Shown here: one piece after another, positions 15,108-22,418 of the stretch
How positions within the stretch are numbered: the first letter of the stretch is position 1
How the letters are laid out: the number at the start of each line of letters is the position of its first letter
Origin: a bacterium D16-51
GTDB lineage: Bacteria > Bacillota > Clostridia > Lachnospirales > Lachnospiraceae
Direction: 5' to 3'
DNA: 60,911 nucleotides
NCBI GenBank assembly: GCA_003612285.1
Contig: RAYE01000032.1
Coordinates: forward strand, 1 to 60,911
Notes under the pieces: model-generated
What the model was told of the DNA's origin: nothing
The model's input: only the letters and a program-made list of their open reading frames with translations
Databases searched by the model: none
Made by a program: the position numbers and the translations under genes

Positions 15108-16730
15108 CTAACCCCTTTCAATTCTTCCTAATTGATCTTTAAGTTCAATCAACCAATCATTATCCTCTTGCAGCATTCTTTCATCTTCTGATAATTGAGA
15201 AGCTATACTATTTTTCTCCTCCATCTTGCAGTCATGTAACTGTGACAGTTTCTCATGATACTTCTTTGCCAGCTCATCATAGTAGTCCTGCAGTTTCTTC
15301 TGGCTTTCTGCTATATAATTCTCTACAACAGGAATTATAATTTCGATTGCTTTTTCTCTCCATTTCTCGTAATAACAGGTTACTGTCAAAATCAGCTCTT
15401 TAGACTCTGAAGAATACTTAGACTTGAAGAAATCCAAAAGGTCTGTTTTCTCTTCATAATGTTCTTCTTTTAATTCCACTAAAGTATCTTTAATTCCAGT
15501 GATTTCTGTCTTACTTGGCATATCCAAAAATACACCCTCCGGCTTATAATCTGAATCTAATGGTTGATTTAGATATACCTTATTAAATTCTTTTTCGAGC
15601 CTCTCTTTCTCGAACTGATAATGTATAATCGCCTCCTTATAAAATTCTCCAATACATCTAAGCAGCTCCTGTTCATATTCTGCTGCGTTCTTATCTATAT
15701 CTGATTCTCCAACAACTTTTGTTTTACGGCTCTTCCACCTTCTTATCAAACTTTCTAACTCACCTTTTAAGTCGTTAAATCTATTTCCCCCTGAATAGTT
15801 ATCCAAATTAACAAAACGCACATCTGTTTCCTTAATGTTTGCTATAATTTCTTCAAGTTCAGCAATCTGATCGTAGACCTCATTATTTTTAACAGCACTC
15901 TGCTCATTCTGTTCTTTAAGTCGAACAGCCATTGTGTTTACTTCATTTTCAACAATTTGAATCACTTCTCTAACATGTGCAACCATAGGAAAATTCTTTA
16001 TGTATGCTGCAATATTTCCATCATCAATTTTTGAAATCAGCTGTGGATTTTTTACTCCTAAGTCACAAATAAATCGAATTATATAGTCTTGATCCATCGA
16101 TGGTGAAACATAGAAAAACAACTGTTTCTGGTCAACATCTTTTCTAGCGAATAATTTTGTCAATTCATCTCTAAATTGTTGGAGTGTATTTTCCTCCACA
16201 ACAAATACAACTGGAACATACGTAAGGTTTGTTCCTTCTATTTCCTCTATATTTTTCACATTCTCAATAGTAAATGTCAATCCTTCTGTCAATTCATCCA
16301 TCCCTCTGACCACTACACATGAAAATGTTTCCTCAAACAATTCTTTATTTGCATCGTAAAAAGCATCAAAATCAAACTGTCTATTTCTTTCCGCTCTAAG
16401 CCAATCAATCATCTCCCTGATTTCTTTGCTTTTTACTTCCGCATCCTCTAACTCATTGCGCATAATAAGCCTTACCTGCTCTGATGTAACTCCAAGTTGT
16501 ACAAACGCCTGATTTAATTTTTGGAAATCATATTCTGTTCCTGAAAAAATCAAATCAAAATCATATCCATTCATCTCATCATAAAATATTCTTGGAACAT
16601 TATTTACCCAGTCAGATAATAATTGATTCTCATATTTCTCAATTTGGCTGTTAATCTTAGGACTTTGCCCATTAAACTTGACATTTGTTTCTAACAAATA
16701 CGGATTGTGCTGCAACTCTGCACTTATCAT
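15108..16730 (-). CDS. Coiled-coil protein, first gene of the HerA operon
   Basis: 540 residues, very rich in Glu and Lys, no signal peptide or clear membrane helix. I do not recognise the family. Residues ~1-110 are helical; ~115-260 alternate strands and helices around VVVRGMDELTEGLTFTIENV and VPVVFVVEENTLQQF, which could be a Rossmann-like domain without an obvious P-loop. Residues ~265-540 are almost continuous heptad-like helix. The start has an AAGGGGATG ribosome site, and the stop is 2 nt before the ATPase start. A scaffold or sensor partner for the ATPase is an inference from operon position. Base composition is visibly more AT-rich than the flanking transporter genes, consistent with horizontal transfer. 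Confidence 0.8.
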   Translation of the reverse strand: MISAELQHNPYLLETNVKFNGQSPKINSQIEKYENQLLSDWVNNVPRIFYDEMNGYDFDLIFSGTEYDFQKLNQAFVQLGVTSEQVRLIMRNELEDAEVKSKEIREMIDWLRAERNRQFDFDAFYDANKELFEETFSCVVVRGMDELTEGLTFTIENVKNIEEIEGTNLTYVPVVFVVEENTLQQFRDELTKLFARKDVDQKQLFFYVSPSMDQDYIIRFICDLGVKNPQLISKIDDGNIAAYIKNFPMVAHVREVIQIVENEVNTMAVRLKEQNEQSAVKNNEVYDQIAELEEIIANIKETDVRFVNLDNYSGGNRFNDLKGELESLIRRWKSRKTKVVGESDIDKNAAEYEQELLRCIGEFYKEAIIHYQFEKERLEKEFNKVYLNQPLDSDYKPEGVFLDMPSKTEITGIKDTLVELKEEHYEEKTDLLDFFKSKYSSESKELILTVTCYYEKWREKAIEIIIPVVENYIAESQKKLQDYYDELAKKYHEKLSQLHDCKMEEKNSIASQLSEDERMLQEDNDWLIELKDQLGRIERG

Positions 16731-16779
16731 TCTGATTTCATCCCCTTTCGATTTGTAAATGGCAATAGTTCAGCCGCTT

Positions 16780-16902
16780 CTAATACTATATAACTACCGA
16801 AATAAATTCGCCTTTACTTATGCCCTTTTCTTCATATCAGTCAAATACCCCGCTCTTTGAAAAATCGCTCTGCTTTGATAGTTCCAAAATCTGTATATTC
16901 AT
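16780..16902 (-). pseudogene. Remnant of an ArsC/Spx-family gene
   Basis: On the minus strand an ATG at 16902, after GAAAGGATTG, opens MNIQI. A shifted frame continues FGTIKAERFFKERGI, then another frame reads EEKGISKGEFISV. These fragments line up in order with the N-terminal half of ArsC-family reductases (MNIQIFG..K.....AERFFKERGI ... KEKG.SKGEF.SV). The CxxDT active-site segment is missing and the gene is cut off after ~40 residues. The rest of the 465-bp gap 16731-17195 has no gene I can support. Confidence 0.6.
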
Positions 16903-17131
16903 GTCAACAATCCTTTCTGATGTCAGGTTTTACCATTCATAAATACAATTGTACCACTTTAGCATATACTCAACAACCAAATTTTCGTATGAACATGTCA
17001 AATCAGAATCCCTGGCACTGCCTGCATACTCATAACAGTTCCTAACTATCGTCGGCCTGGCTGTTTTGGGATTTGGGTTATCCTTTTTGCTGGAAATGGA
17101 ATATTCCATGATGAATATAGGATGAAAAAGT

Positions 17132-17169
17132 TGTCCGCTGTAACATTTCGCGGACATTTTTGTTATACT
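17132..17169 (+). promoter_or_regulatory. Promoter with overlapping inverted repeat, upstream of the regulator gene
   Basis: TGTCCGC (17132-17138) and GCGGACA (17150-17156) form a 7-bp inverted repeat that straddles a weak -35 (TAACAT, 17141-17146). It is followed after 17 bp by TATACT (17164-17169). A weak -35 covered by a dyad is typical of an activator-dependent promoter; autoregulation by the OmpR-type product is an inference. Confidence 0.6.
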
Positions 17170-17195
17170 ATGTAAAAAAGCAAAGGAGTGTGGAT

Positions 17196-17885
17196 ATGAA
17201 AAAGATTTTGCTGGTAGAGGATGACGGCCTTTTAAATAAAACGCTGACTTACAACCTGATTTCTGAGGGGTATGATACCGTGTCAGCCCTGAATGCGGGC
17301 ACAGCTGCAGAATTATTGTTTCAGTCGGAATATGACCTGGTACTTCTGGACATCAACCTGCCGGATGGCAGCGGCTATGACTTGTGCAGGCTCATAAAGC
17401 CGGAAAAGCCCGACACGCTGGTGATTTTTCTGACTGCCAATGACCAGGAGGGCGACCAGATTCGGGGATATGAGGCCGGGGCGGTAGATTATATTACCAA
17501 GCCCTTTTCCATTGAGGCGCTGCTGTGGAAAATACGGGCAATGTTCGCTATGCTGGAGCACCGGGGGCTGGCAAAGGATTTCTATGATGACGGCAGGCTG
17601 TTTTTGGACTTTTCGGAGCAGACCGCTGCGCTTAATGGGAAGTCCCTTACCCTTTCACCCATGGAGTATAAGATGCTGTACCTGTTTTGCAAAAACCCCA
17701 AACAGATCCTGACCAGAAAGCGGCTTCTGGAACGGTTGTGGGATGCGGATGAAAACTATGTAGACGAACACACCCTGACTACCGCTATCAGCCGTATCCG
17801 AGGCAAGATTGAAGCTGATGGCGATACTTACATCAAGACAATTTACGGAATCGGATATCAGTGGATGGGAGGTGAGAGAAAATGA
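17196..17885 (+). CDS. OmpR/PhoB-family response regulator
   Basis: 229 residues. The receiver domain (1-~115) has the acidic pair ED (residues 7-8, LLVEDD), phosphoacceptor Asp in LVLLDINLPDGSG (~residue 51) and the conserved Lys in DYITKPF. The C-terminal winged helix (~130-229) includes LTPMEYKML-like SPMEYKMLYLFCKNP and RIRGKIEADGDTYIKTIYGIGY. The frame is open from 17160 but AAAGGAG at 17182-17188 selects ATG 17196. The next gene overlaps by 4 nt (ATGA). With the kinase it should control the ABC genes downstream. Confidence 0.93.
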   Translation: MKKILLVEDDGLLNKTLTYNLISEGYDTVSALNAGTAAELLFQSEYDLVLLDINLPDGSGYDLCRLIKPEKPDTLVIFLTANDQEGDQIRGYEAGAVDYITKPFSIEALLWKIRAMFAMLEHRGLAKDFYDDGRLFLDFSEQTAALNGKSLTLSPMEYKMLYLFCKNPKQILTRKRLLERLWDADENYVDEHTLTTAISRIRGKIEADGDTYIKTIYGIGYQWMGGERK

Positions 17886-18913
17886 ATCTGGGGCGGATTT
17901 CTGTTAAGAGGATATTTCTGCTGGCATGCGGTGGTATGGCAGTTTCCATGCTGGCTATCTGCGCAGTTCTCTTATGGGTGACAGGACAGATGTGGATGCT
18001 GGCCTCCGGCATGCTGCTGATGCTTTGTGCCCTTGTATGGATGTTCCTTTTGACGATTGCCTTTGGCAAACGGCTTTCTGTATTTACCAGGGAGCTGTGC
18101 CAGGCAATGGATCAGATGATAAGCGGAAGCGGAGAGCCTGTGTGCGCTGCGGACAGTGAAACACTCTTTGCCCGTATCAGCTGCCGTCTTTTGCGACTGT
18201 ATGGGATCATGCAGGAGAACCGGCGGAAGGTGGATGAGGAACGGCAGGAGCTGCAGATGTTGGTATCGGATGTCTCCCATCAGGTGAAAACACCGGTAAG
18301 CAATCTGAAAATGGTAACGGACACGCTGCTTTCAAAGCCGGTCACGGAAGAAGAACGGCGGGAGTTTCTGCAGGGCATCCGAAATCAGACGGACAAGCTG
18401 GAGTTTCTTTTTCAAGCTCTTGTGAAAACCTCCCGGTTGGAAACCGGAGCAATCCGATTGGAAAAGAAAGACGCCCTGCTGATGGATACGCTGGCGATAG
18501 CTTGCAGCGGTATCGTATATGCGGCGGAGAAAAAGAATATTTCCGTGACGGTGGATTGTCCAGAGGATCTCTGCCTTACCCATGACAGCAAGTGGACGGC
18601 GGAAGCCGTATTTAACCTGCTGGACAATGCGGTGAAGTATACCCCGGTGGGAGGAGCAATCCGAATTTCAGTAGAACAATGGGAAATGTATGTAAAACTT
18701 AGTGTGTCCGATACCGGCAAAGGTATTTCCGAGAGCAATCAGGCCGCTATTTTCCGGCGGTTCTACCGTGAGGAAGAAGTACACGAACAACAGGGCGTGG
18801 GCATTGGCCTGTATCTGACCCGCGAGATCGTAACGCGGCAGGGCGGCTATATCAAAGTAGTCTCGGAGCTAGGCAGGGGTTCGGAATTTTCCATTATGCT
18901 CCCTGTAAGGTAA
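17882..18913 (+). CDS. Sensor histidine kinase, intramembrane-sensing (BceS-like) type
   Basis: 343 residues. Two transmembrane helices at ~10-32 and ~37-58 are separated by only a few residues (TGQMWM), so there is essentially no extracellular sensor. Such kinases commonly read the state of a partner ABC transporter. Dimerisation/phosphoacceptor segment SDVSHQVKTPVSNLKMV (His ~135), then the ATPase domain with N box NLLDNAVKYTP, G1 DTGKGI, G2 GVGIGLYL and a closing GRGSEFSIMLP. It overlaps the regulator by 4 nt. A role in detecting a peptide antibiotic or similar through the four permeases is an inference. Confidence 0.9.
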   Translation: MNLGRISVKRIFLLACGGMAVSMLAICAVLLWVTGQMWMLASGMLLMLCALVWMFLLTIAFGKRLSVFTRELCQAMDQMISGSGEPVCAADSETLFARISCRLLRLYGIMQENRRKVDEERQELQMLVSDVSHQVKTPVSNLKMVTDTLLSKPVTEEERREFLQGIRNQTDKLEFLFQALVKTSRLETGAIRLEKKDALLMDTLAIACSGIVYAAEKKNISVTVDCPEDLCLTHDSKWTAEAVFNLLDNAVKYTPVGGAIRISVEQWEMYVKLSVSDTGKGISESNQAAIFRRFYREEEVHEQQGVGIGLYLTREIVTRQGGYIKVVSELGRGSEFSIMLPVR

Positions 18914-18960
18914 CGCATGGCAGAGGGGACATTTTCGGTTGTCCGGCGTAAATTTTTTAT

Positions 18961-19054
18961 TTTATAGGAAATTGCGCTGTTACGTAGTGGTTGTCGACAA
19001 GAATTGCTTCGCAATTCTTGCTAGCGCACCAGCGCCGGCGGTGCGCTTTTTTAT
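18961..19054 (+). repeat. Structured intergenic repeat, copy C
   Basis: Nearly identical to copy B at 579-672. The first stem is CAAGAATTGC-TTC-GCAATTCTTG (the loop differs) and the terminator stem is GCGCACC/GGTGCGC enclosing AGCGCCGGC, then TTTTTT. It lies ~50 nt after the kinase stop and probably terminates that transcript. Confidence 0.85.
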
Positions 19055-19175
19055 TTTATAGGAAACTTCGCCGATTTGAGTGTGAAGAACGCTGATTTTG
19101 CGTTCTTCTTAGGTGCGACCACTGCTTTGCCTGGCGAGGTGTTTTCGAGCCTGGCAAAACTTCGCACCTTTTTTA
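19055..19175 (+). repeat. Structured intergenic repeat, divergent copy D
   Basis: Starts like the others (TTTATAGGAAACTTCGC) and has the same order of parts but different sequence: stem GAAGAACGC/GCGTTCTTC, then AGGTGCGA/TCGCACCT enclosing a further TTGCC/GGCAA hairpin, then TTTTTT. It shares the layout rather than the sequence of copies A-C. Confidence 0.7.
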
Positions 19176-19182
19176 TGCCGCC

Positions 19183-19221
19183 TCGGACATTTCTGTGACA
19201 TTTGGATTTTATAATGTCCGA
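19183..19221 (+). promoter_or_regulatory. Probable regulated promoter of the ABC operon
   Basis: Inverted repeat TCGGACATT (19183-19191) / AATGTCCGA (19213-19221), overlapping a TATAAT (19210-19215) with no good -35. The half-site GGACATT also occurs in the regulator promoter (17152-17158). This supports, but does not prove, control by the upstream response regulator. Confidence 0.5.
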
Positions 19222-19287
19222 AGAACAAGGTTCTTAGAACTTTATTCTTTATCAACAGGCAGAAAGCCTTGAAAGGAGCATTTGATT

Positions 19288-19989
19288 ATGAATGTATTAC
19301 AAACAATTGATCTGAAAAAGTATTATGGCAGTGAGCCAAATATTACCCACGCTTTGGATGGTGTCAGCCTCTCTGTGGAACAGGGGGAGTTTGTGGCGAT
19401 AGTCGGAACGTCTGGCAGCGGTAAATCCACCTTGCTTAACATGATGGGCGGGCTGGATACGCCTACTTCCGGCAGTGTTATTGTCCGTGGGGATGAACTG
19501 GCCAAAAAGAATGATGAGGAGCTGACCATCTTCCGCCGCCGCAATATTGGTTTTATATTCCAGAACTATAACCTTGTCCCAATCCTGAATGTCTATGAAA
19601 ATATTGTCCTGCCTGTGGAGCTGGACGGCGATACGGCAGATGAGAAGTTCATGGACGAGATTGTTAGGATGCTGGTATTAGAAGATAAACTGCAGAATAT
19701 GCCGAATAACCTTTCCGGCGGACAGCAGCAGCGTGTCGCCATTGCCCGTGCCTTGATCACCAAACCGGCTATCATCCTGGCCGACGAGCCCACCGGAAAT
19801 CTGGATTCCAAGACCAGCGCTGATGTGCTGGGGCTTTTAAAGTGTACCAGCATGGAGTTTAACCAGACCATTGTCATGATTACCCATAATAACGAGATCG
19901 CCCAGCTTGCCGACCGGATCGTAAGGATTGAGGACGGCAGGATTGTGGAAAAATTGCCAAAATCGCAATTAGGAGGTGGCGGATTATGA
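19288..19989 (+). CDS. ABC transporter ATPase (MacB/LolD-like)
   Basis: 233 residues with Walker A GTSGSGKST, Q-loop IGFIFQNYNLVP, signature LSGGQQQRVAIARAL, Walker B IILADEPTGNLD and switch His in MITHNNEIA. This is the class that powers FtsX-type permeases for peptide-antibiotic sensing, detoxification or lipoprotein work. ATG 19288 follows GAAAGGAG by 9 nt; the upstream in-frame TTG is less likely. The stop overlaps the first permease start (ATGA). It is the only ATPase before four permease genes, so they probably share it. Confidence 0.93.
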   Translation: MNVLQTIDLKKYYGSEPNITHALDGVSLSVEQGEFVAIVGTSGSGKSTLLNMMGGLDTPTSGSVIVRGDELAKKNDEELTIFRRRNIGFIFQNYNLVPILNVYENIVLPVELDGDTADEKFMDEIVRMLVLEDKLQNMPNNLSGGQQQRVAIARALITKPAIILADEPTGNLDSKTSADVLGLLKCTSMEFNQTIVMITHNNEIAQLADRIVRIEDGRIVEKLPKSQLGGGGL

Positions 19990-22400
19990 CATGGCCTTTT
20001 GAGAATGACACCGGCTCTGTTGTAAAGAAACTGGCAAACAGAAGCATGAGGGCAGATAAAAGAAGCAGGCTGCTTTTGCTCTTTACGATTGCGCTTTCTG
20101 TCTGCATGGTCTTTTCCATCATTTTAATCTCGTCAGGTTTACAGGAAAAATATAAAAATACCCAGAGAAACAAAGCGCAGATTGGCATTTTGGGAATTAC
20201 AGATGAGCAGTCGGCCCGGCTGTTTGAAAAGGAAGATGTCTTATGGCTTGGCGAGTACTCTGCAATCGGACTGTTTTATGTGGATAGCAAGACCATCACG
20301 GTTGCATATGGGAACCGGGATTATTTCCTGCATCAGGAAGAAAAGACTTTGCAGGGGAATACTCCGCAAAAAGTGAATGAGATCATGCTGCCGCAAAATT
20401 ATATAGATTATCTGGGAAAATCTTATAAGGCTGGTGATACAGTTTCACTTGACTTGACTGGAACTGGTCAGGAGGCGGAATATATACTTTCGGGCACCCT
20501 GGATGATACAAAAGAGAGCGACGGATATTTCATCTATGTAAATAAAGAACTTGCGCGCAGTTTATCAGAAGATATGTTTCAGGTAACCGCATATACAAGG
20601 CTGGATACGAAAGCCATAAGCTCAGGAGCGATTCTTGATTTTGCCGAAGAGGTCATACAGGATACGGGCATTGTAAAAGAACAGATCAACCTTACAGAAT
20701 ATTTTGCGGTTATGTCGGGAGCGATAAAATCCGGGATTCCTATTCCGGTTCCAGTTCTGGCTGCGCTGACGGCGGTTTTGGCCGCAACGATTGTTTATGG
20801 CGTTTTTTATACAAAGATTATAAAGAATGTTCAAATGTTCGGACGGCTGCGGACGATTGGAATGACAAAAAAGCAGATGAAAAGGATGGCAGGGAAAGAG
20901 GGGCGCCTGTATGCCCTGGCAGGGATCCCTGTAGGGCTTGTAACGGGTGTTTTGATCGGGTTTGCCGGCTGTCCCGATGGATTTCGTGTGAAAACGGCAG
21001 TTCTTTATGCTGTTCTGGTTGCGGCGGCAGCTTTTTTGACCGTGAATATTGCGATTTTTAAGCCTGTCCGGGTGGCAATGCATACATCCCCGATAGAGGG
21101 TATGAGGTATCTTGCGTATACAGGGAAGGTCAAAAACAGCCGGGGGTTGCACCGGAGATTTACACCGTTCAATTTGGCCAAAATGAATATACAGAGGAAT
21201 CGAAAAAAGGCAGTTTTGACACTTTTCATGCTTGGAATAAGTGGGGCGCTTCTGCTGGTTACTTCCACGGTTGCCGGTTCGATTGATCCGGAAAAACAGG
21301 CGAACTTCAAATATTATCCCTATGGGAATATTCTGCTACAGGTAAAAAATACGGTGGGAAGTTCGTTCGATATGGAGTCGGAGCCATACGGAAGCTCAAA
21401 GCTGCAGCTGGAGGGAAATCCTCTAAAAAGTCAGGCGTTGCTTCAAGAATTGAAAGAAATAGATGGAATAGAGAAAATTACGGAGTGTGGCTGTATCCAT
21501 ATGACCATAACATTTCCGGGCGGAAGCGGGTCGATTACAAGCATTACCGACTTTTTCCCGACCTTAAACCGAAAACAGGTAGAAGAGAAGCAGACCGTTT
21601 TATCTGACGGAACGGCGAATTATGATGATATGGTTGCAGGAAACGGAATATTAGCGGAAGAAGATACGGCAAAAGTCGGGGATACTCTGAAAATAGGTGG
21701 AAGGGCTTCAGACGGCAGCAACTTTGATATAGAAGCTGTCGTAGTTGGGACATACGACAGGGCCGATTTGATGGAGGACAGCCCGGTTGTTCCGGGAAGT
21801 CCATATTTTATAATGACGTATGATATGGCAAAAAAGTTGACAGGAATCACAGAGCAGACAGGCATCCTTGCTGTGAAAGCTTACGACGGATGTTTTCAGG
21901 AGGTTCTGGATGCAGTCCGCGAGATAGCGAACAGGAACGGAACCATAGAGGTAAATGCGGCTGAGCAGACGATTGCCAACATTCAGTACAGATATCATGC
22001 GTCAATCAGGGCGATGTATATGATTTCGGCCATTTTCTTTATTTTCGGCAGTATCAGCCTGATGAACATGTTTCTGGTTGATTTTCAGAGCAGAAAATGT
22101 GAGTTTGGCCTGTTTGAGGTTGTGGGAACAACGAAGAACCAGCTAAATAAAATGCTGGACAGAGAAATTGGGATCTATCTTGGCGGTTCATTGGCAATAT
22201 CCCTTATTTTCGGCAGCATTTTAAGCGTCATTGTATGCAGACGGCTGGATATAATGAATCACTGCATTACTCTGAAACTGCCATGGATATTCCTGCTGGC
22301 TCTGGCGGTTGTGATGGCGGTCATATATTTGTTTTTTTCTGTATATGCTAGGTCAGAATTAAAGAAAACAAGTATACTGTCTGCGATTAGGGATGATTGA
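19986..22400 (+). CDS. FtsX-type ABC permease 1 of 4 (MTWPFENDT family)
   Basis: 804 residues, beginning MTWPFENDTGSVVKKLANRSM. Topology is a duplicated FtsX unit: TM ~29-50; extracellular ~50-245; three TMs ~250-360, with the cytoplasmic FGRLRTIGMTKKQM coupling motif between them; TM ~405-430; a second extracellular domain ~435-670; and three TMs ~675-800 with the degenerate FGLFEVVGTTKNQL motif. It is translationally coupled to the ATPase and followed by permease 2 after 18 nt. The extracellular domains are unlike those of permeases 2-4, suggesting a different ligand or partner. Confidence 0.9.
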   Translation: MTWPFENDTGSVVKKLANRSMRADKRSRLLLLFTIALSVCMVFSIILISSGLQEKYKNTQRNKAQIGILGITDEQSARLFEKEDVLWLGEYSAIGLFYVDSKTITVAYGNRDYFLHQEEKTLQGNTPQKVNEIMLPQNYIDYLGKSYKAGDTVSLDLTGTGQEAEYILSGTLDDTKESDGYFIYVNKELARSLSEDMFQVTAYTRLDTKAISSGAILDFAEEVIQDTGIVKEQINLTEYFAVMSGAIKSGIPIPVPVLAALTAVLAATIVYGVFYTKIIKNVQMFGRLRTIGMTKKQMKRMAGKEGRLYALAGIPVGLVTGVLIGFAGCPDGFRVKTAVLYAVLVAAAAFLTVNIAIFKPVRVAMHTSPIEGMRYLAYTGKVKNSRGLHRRFTPFNLAKMNIQRNRKKAVLTLFMLGISGALLLVTSTVAGSIDPEKQANFKYYPYGNILLQVKNTVGSSFDMESEPYGSSKLQLEGNPLKSQALLQELKEIDGIEKITECGCIHMTITFPGGSGSITSITDFFPTLNRKQVEEKQTVLSDGTANYDDMVAGNGILAEEDTAKVGDTLKIGGRASDGSNFDIEAVVVGTYDRADLMEDSPVVPGSPYFIMTYDMAKKLTGITEQTGILAVKAYDGCFQEVLDAVREIANRNGTIEVNAAEQTIANIQYRYHASIRAMYMISAIFFIFGSISLMNMFLVDFQSRKCEFGLFEVVGTTKNQLNKMLDREIGIYLGGSLAISLIFGSILSVIVCRRLDIMNHCITLKLPWIFLLALAVVMAVIYLFFSVYARSELKKTSILSAIRDD

Positions 22401-22418
22401 AAAAAGGAGGTAGGGGAC

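Noticed and set aside
16930-17157. 75-codon minus-strand open frame upstream of the HerA operon
   Set aside because: No ribosome site or recognisable domain, and it overlaps the regulator promoter dyad. It could be part of a decayed gene, but I cannot support it.
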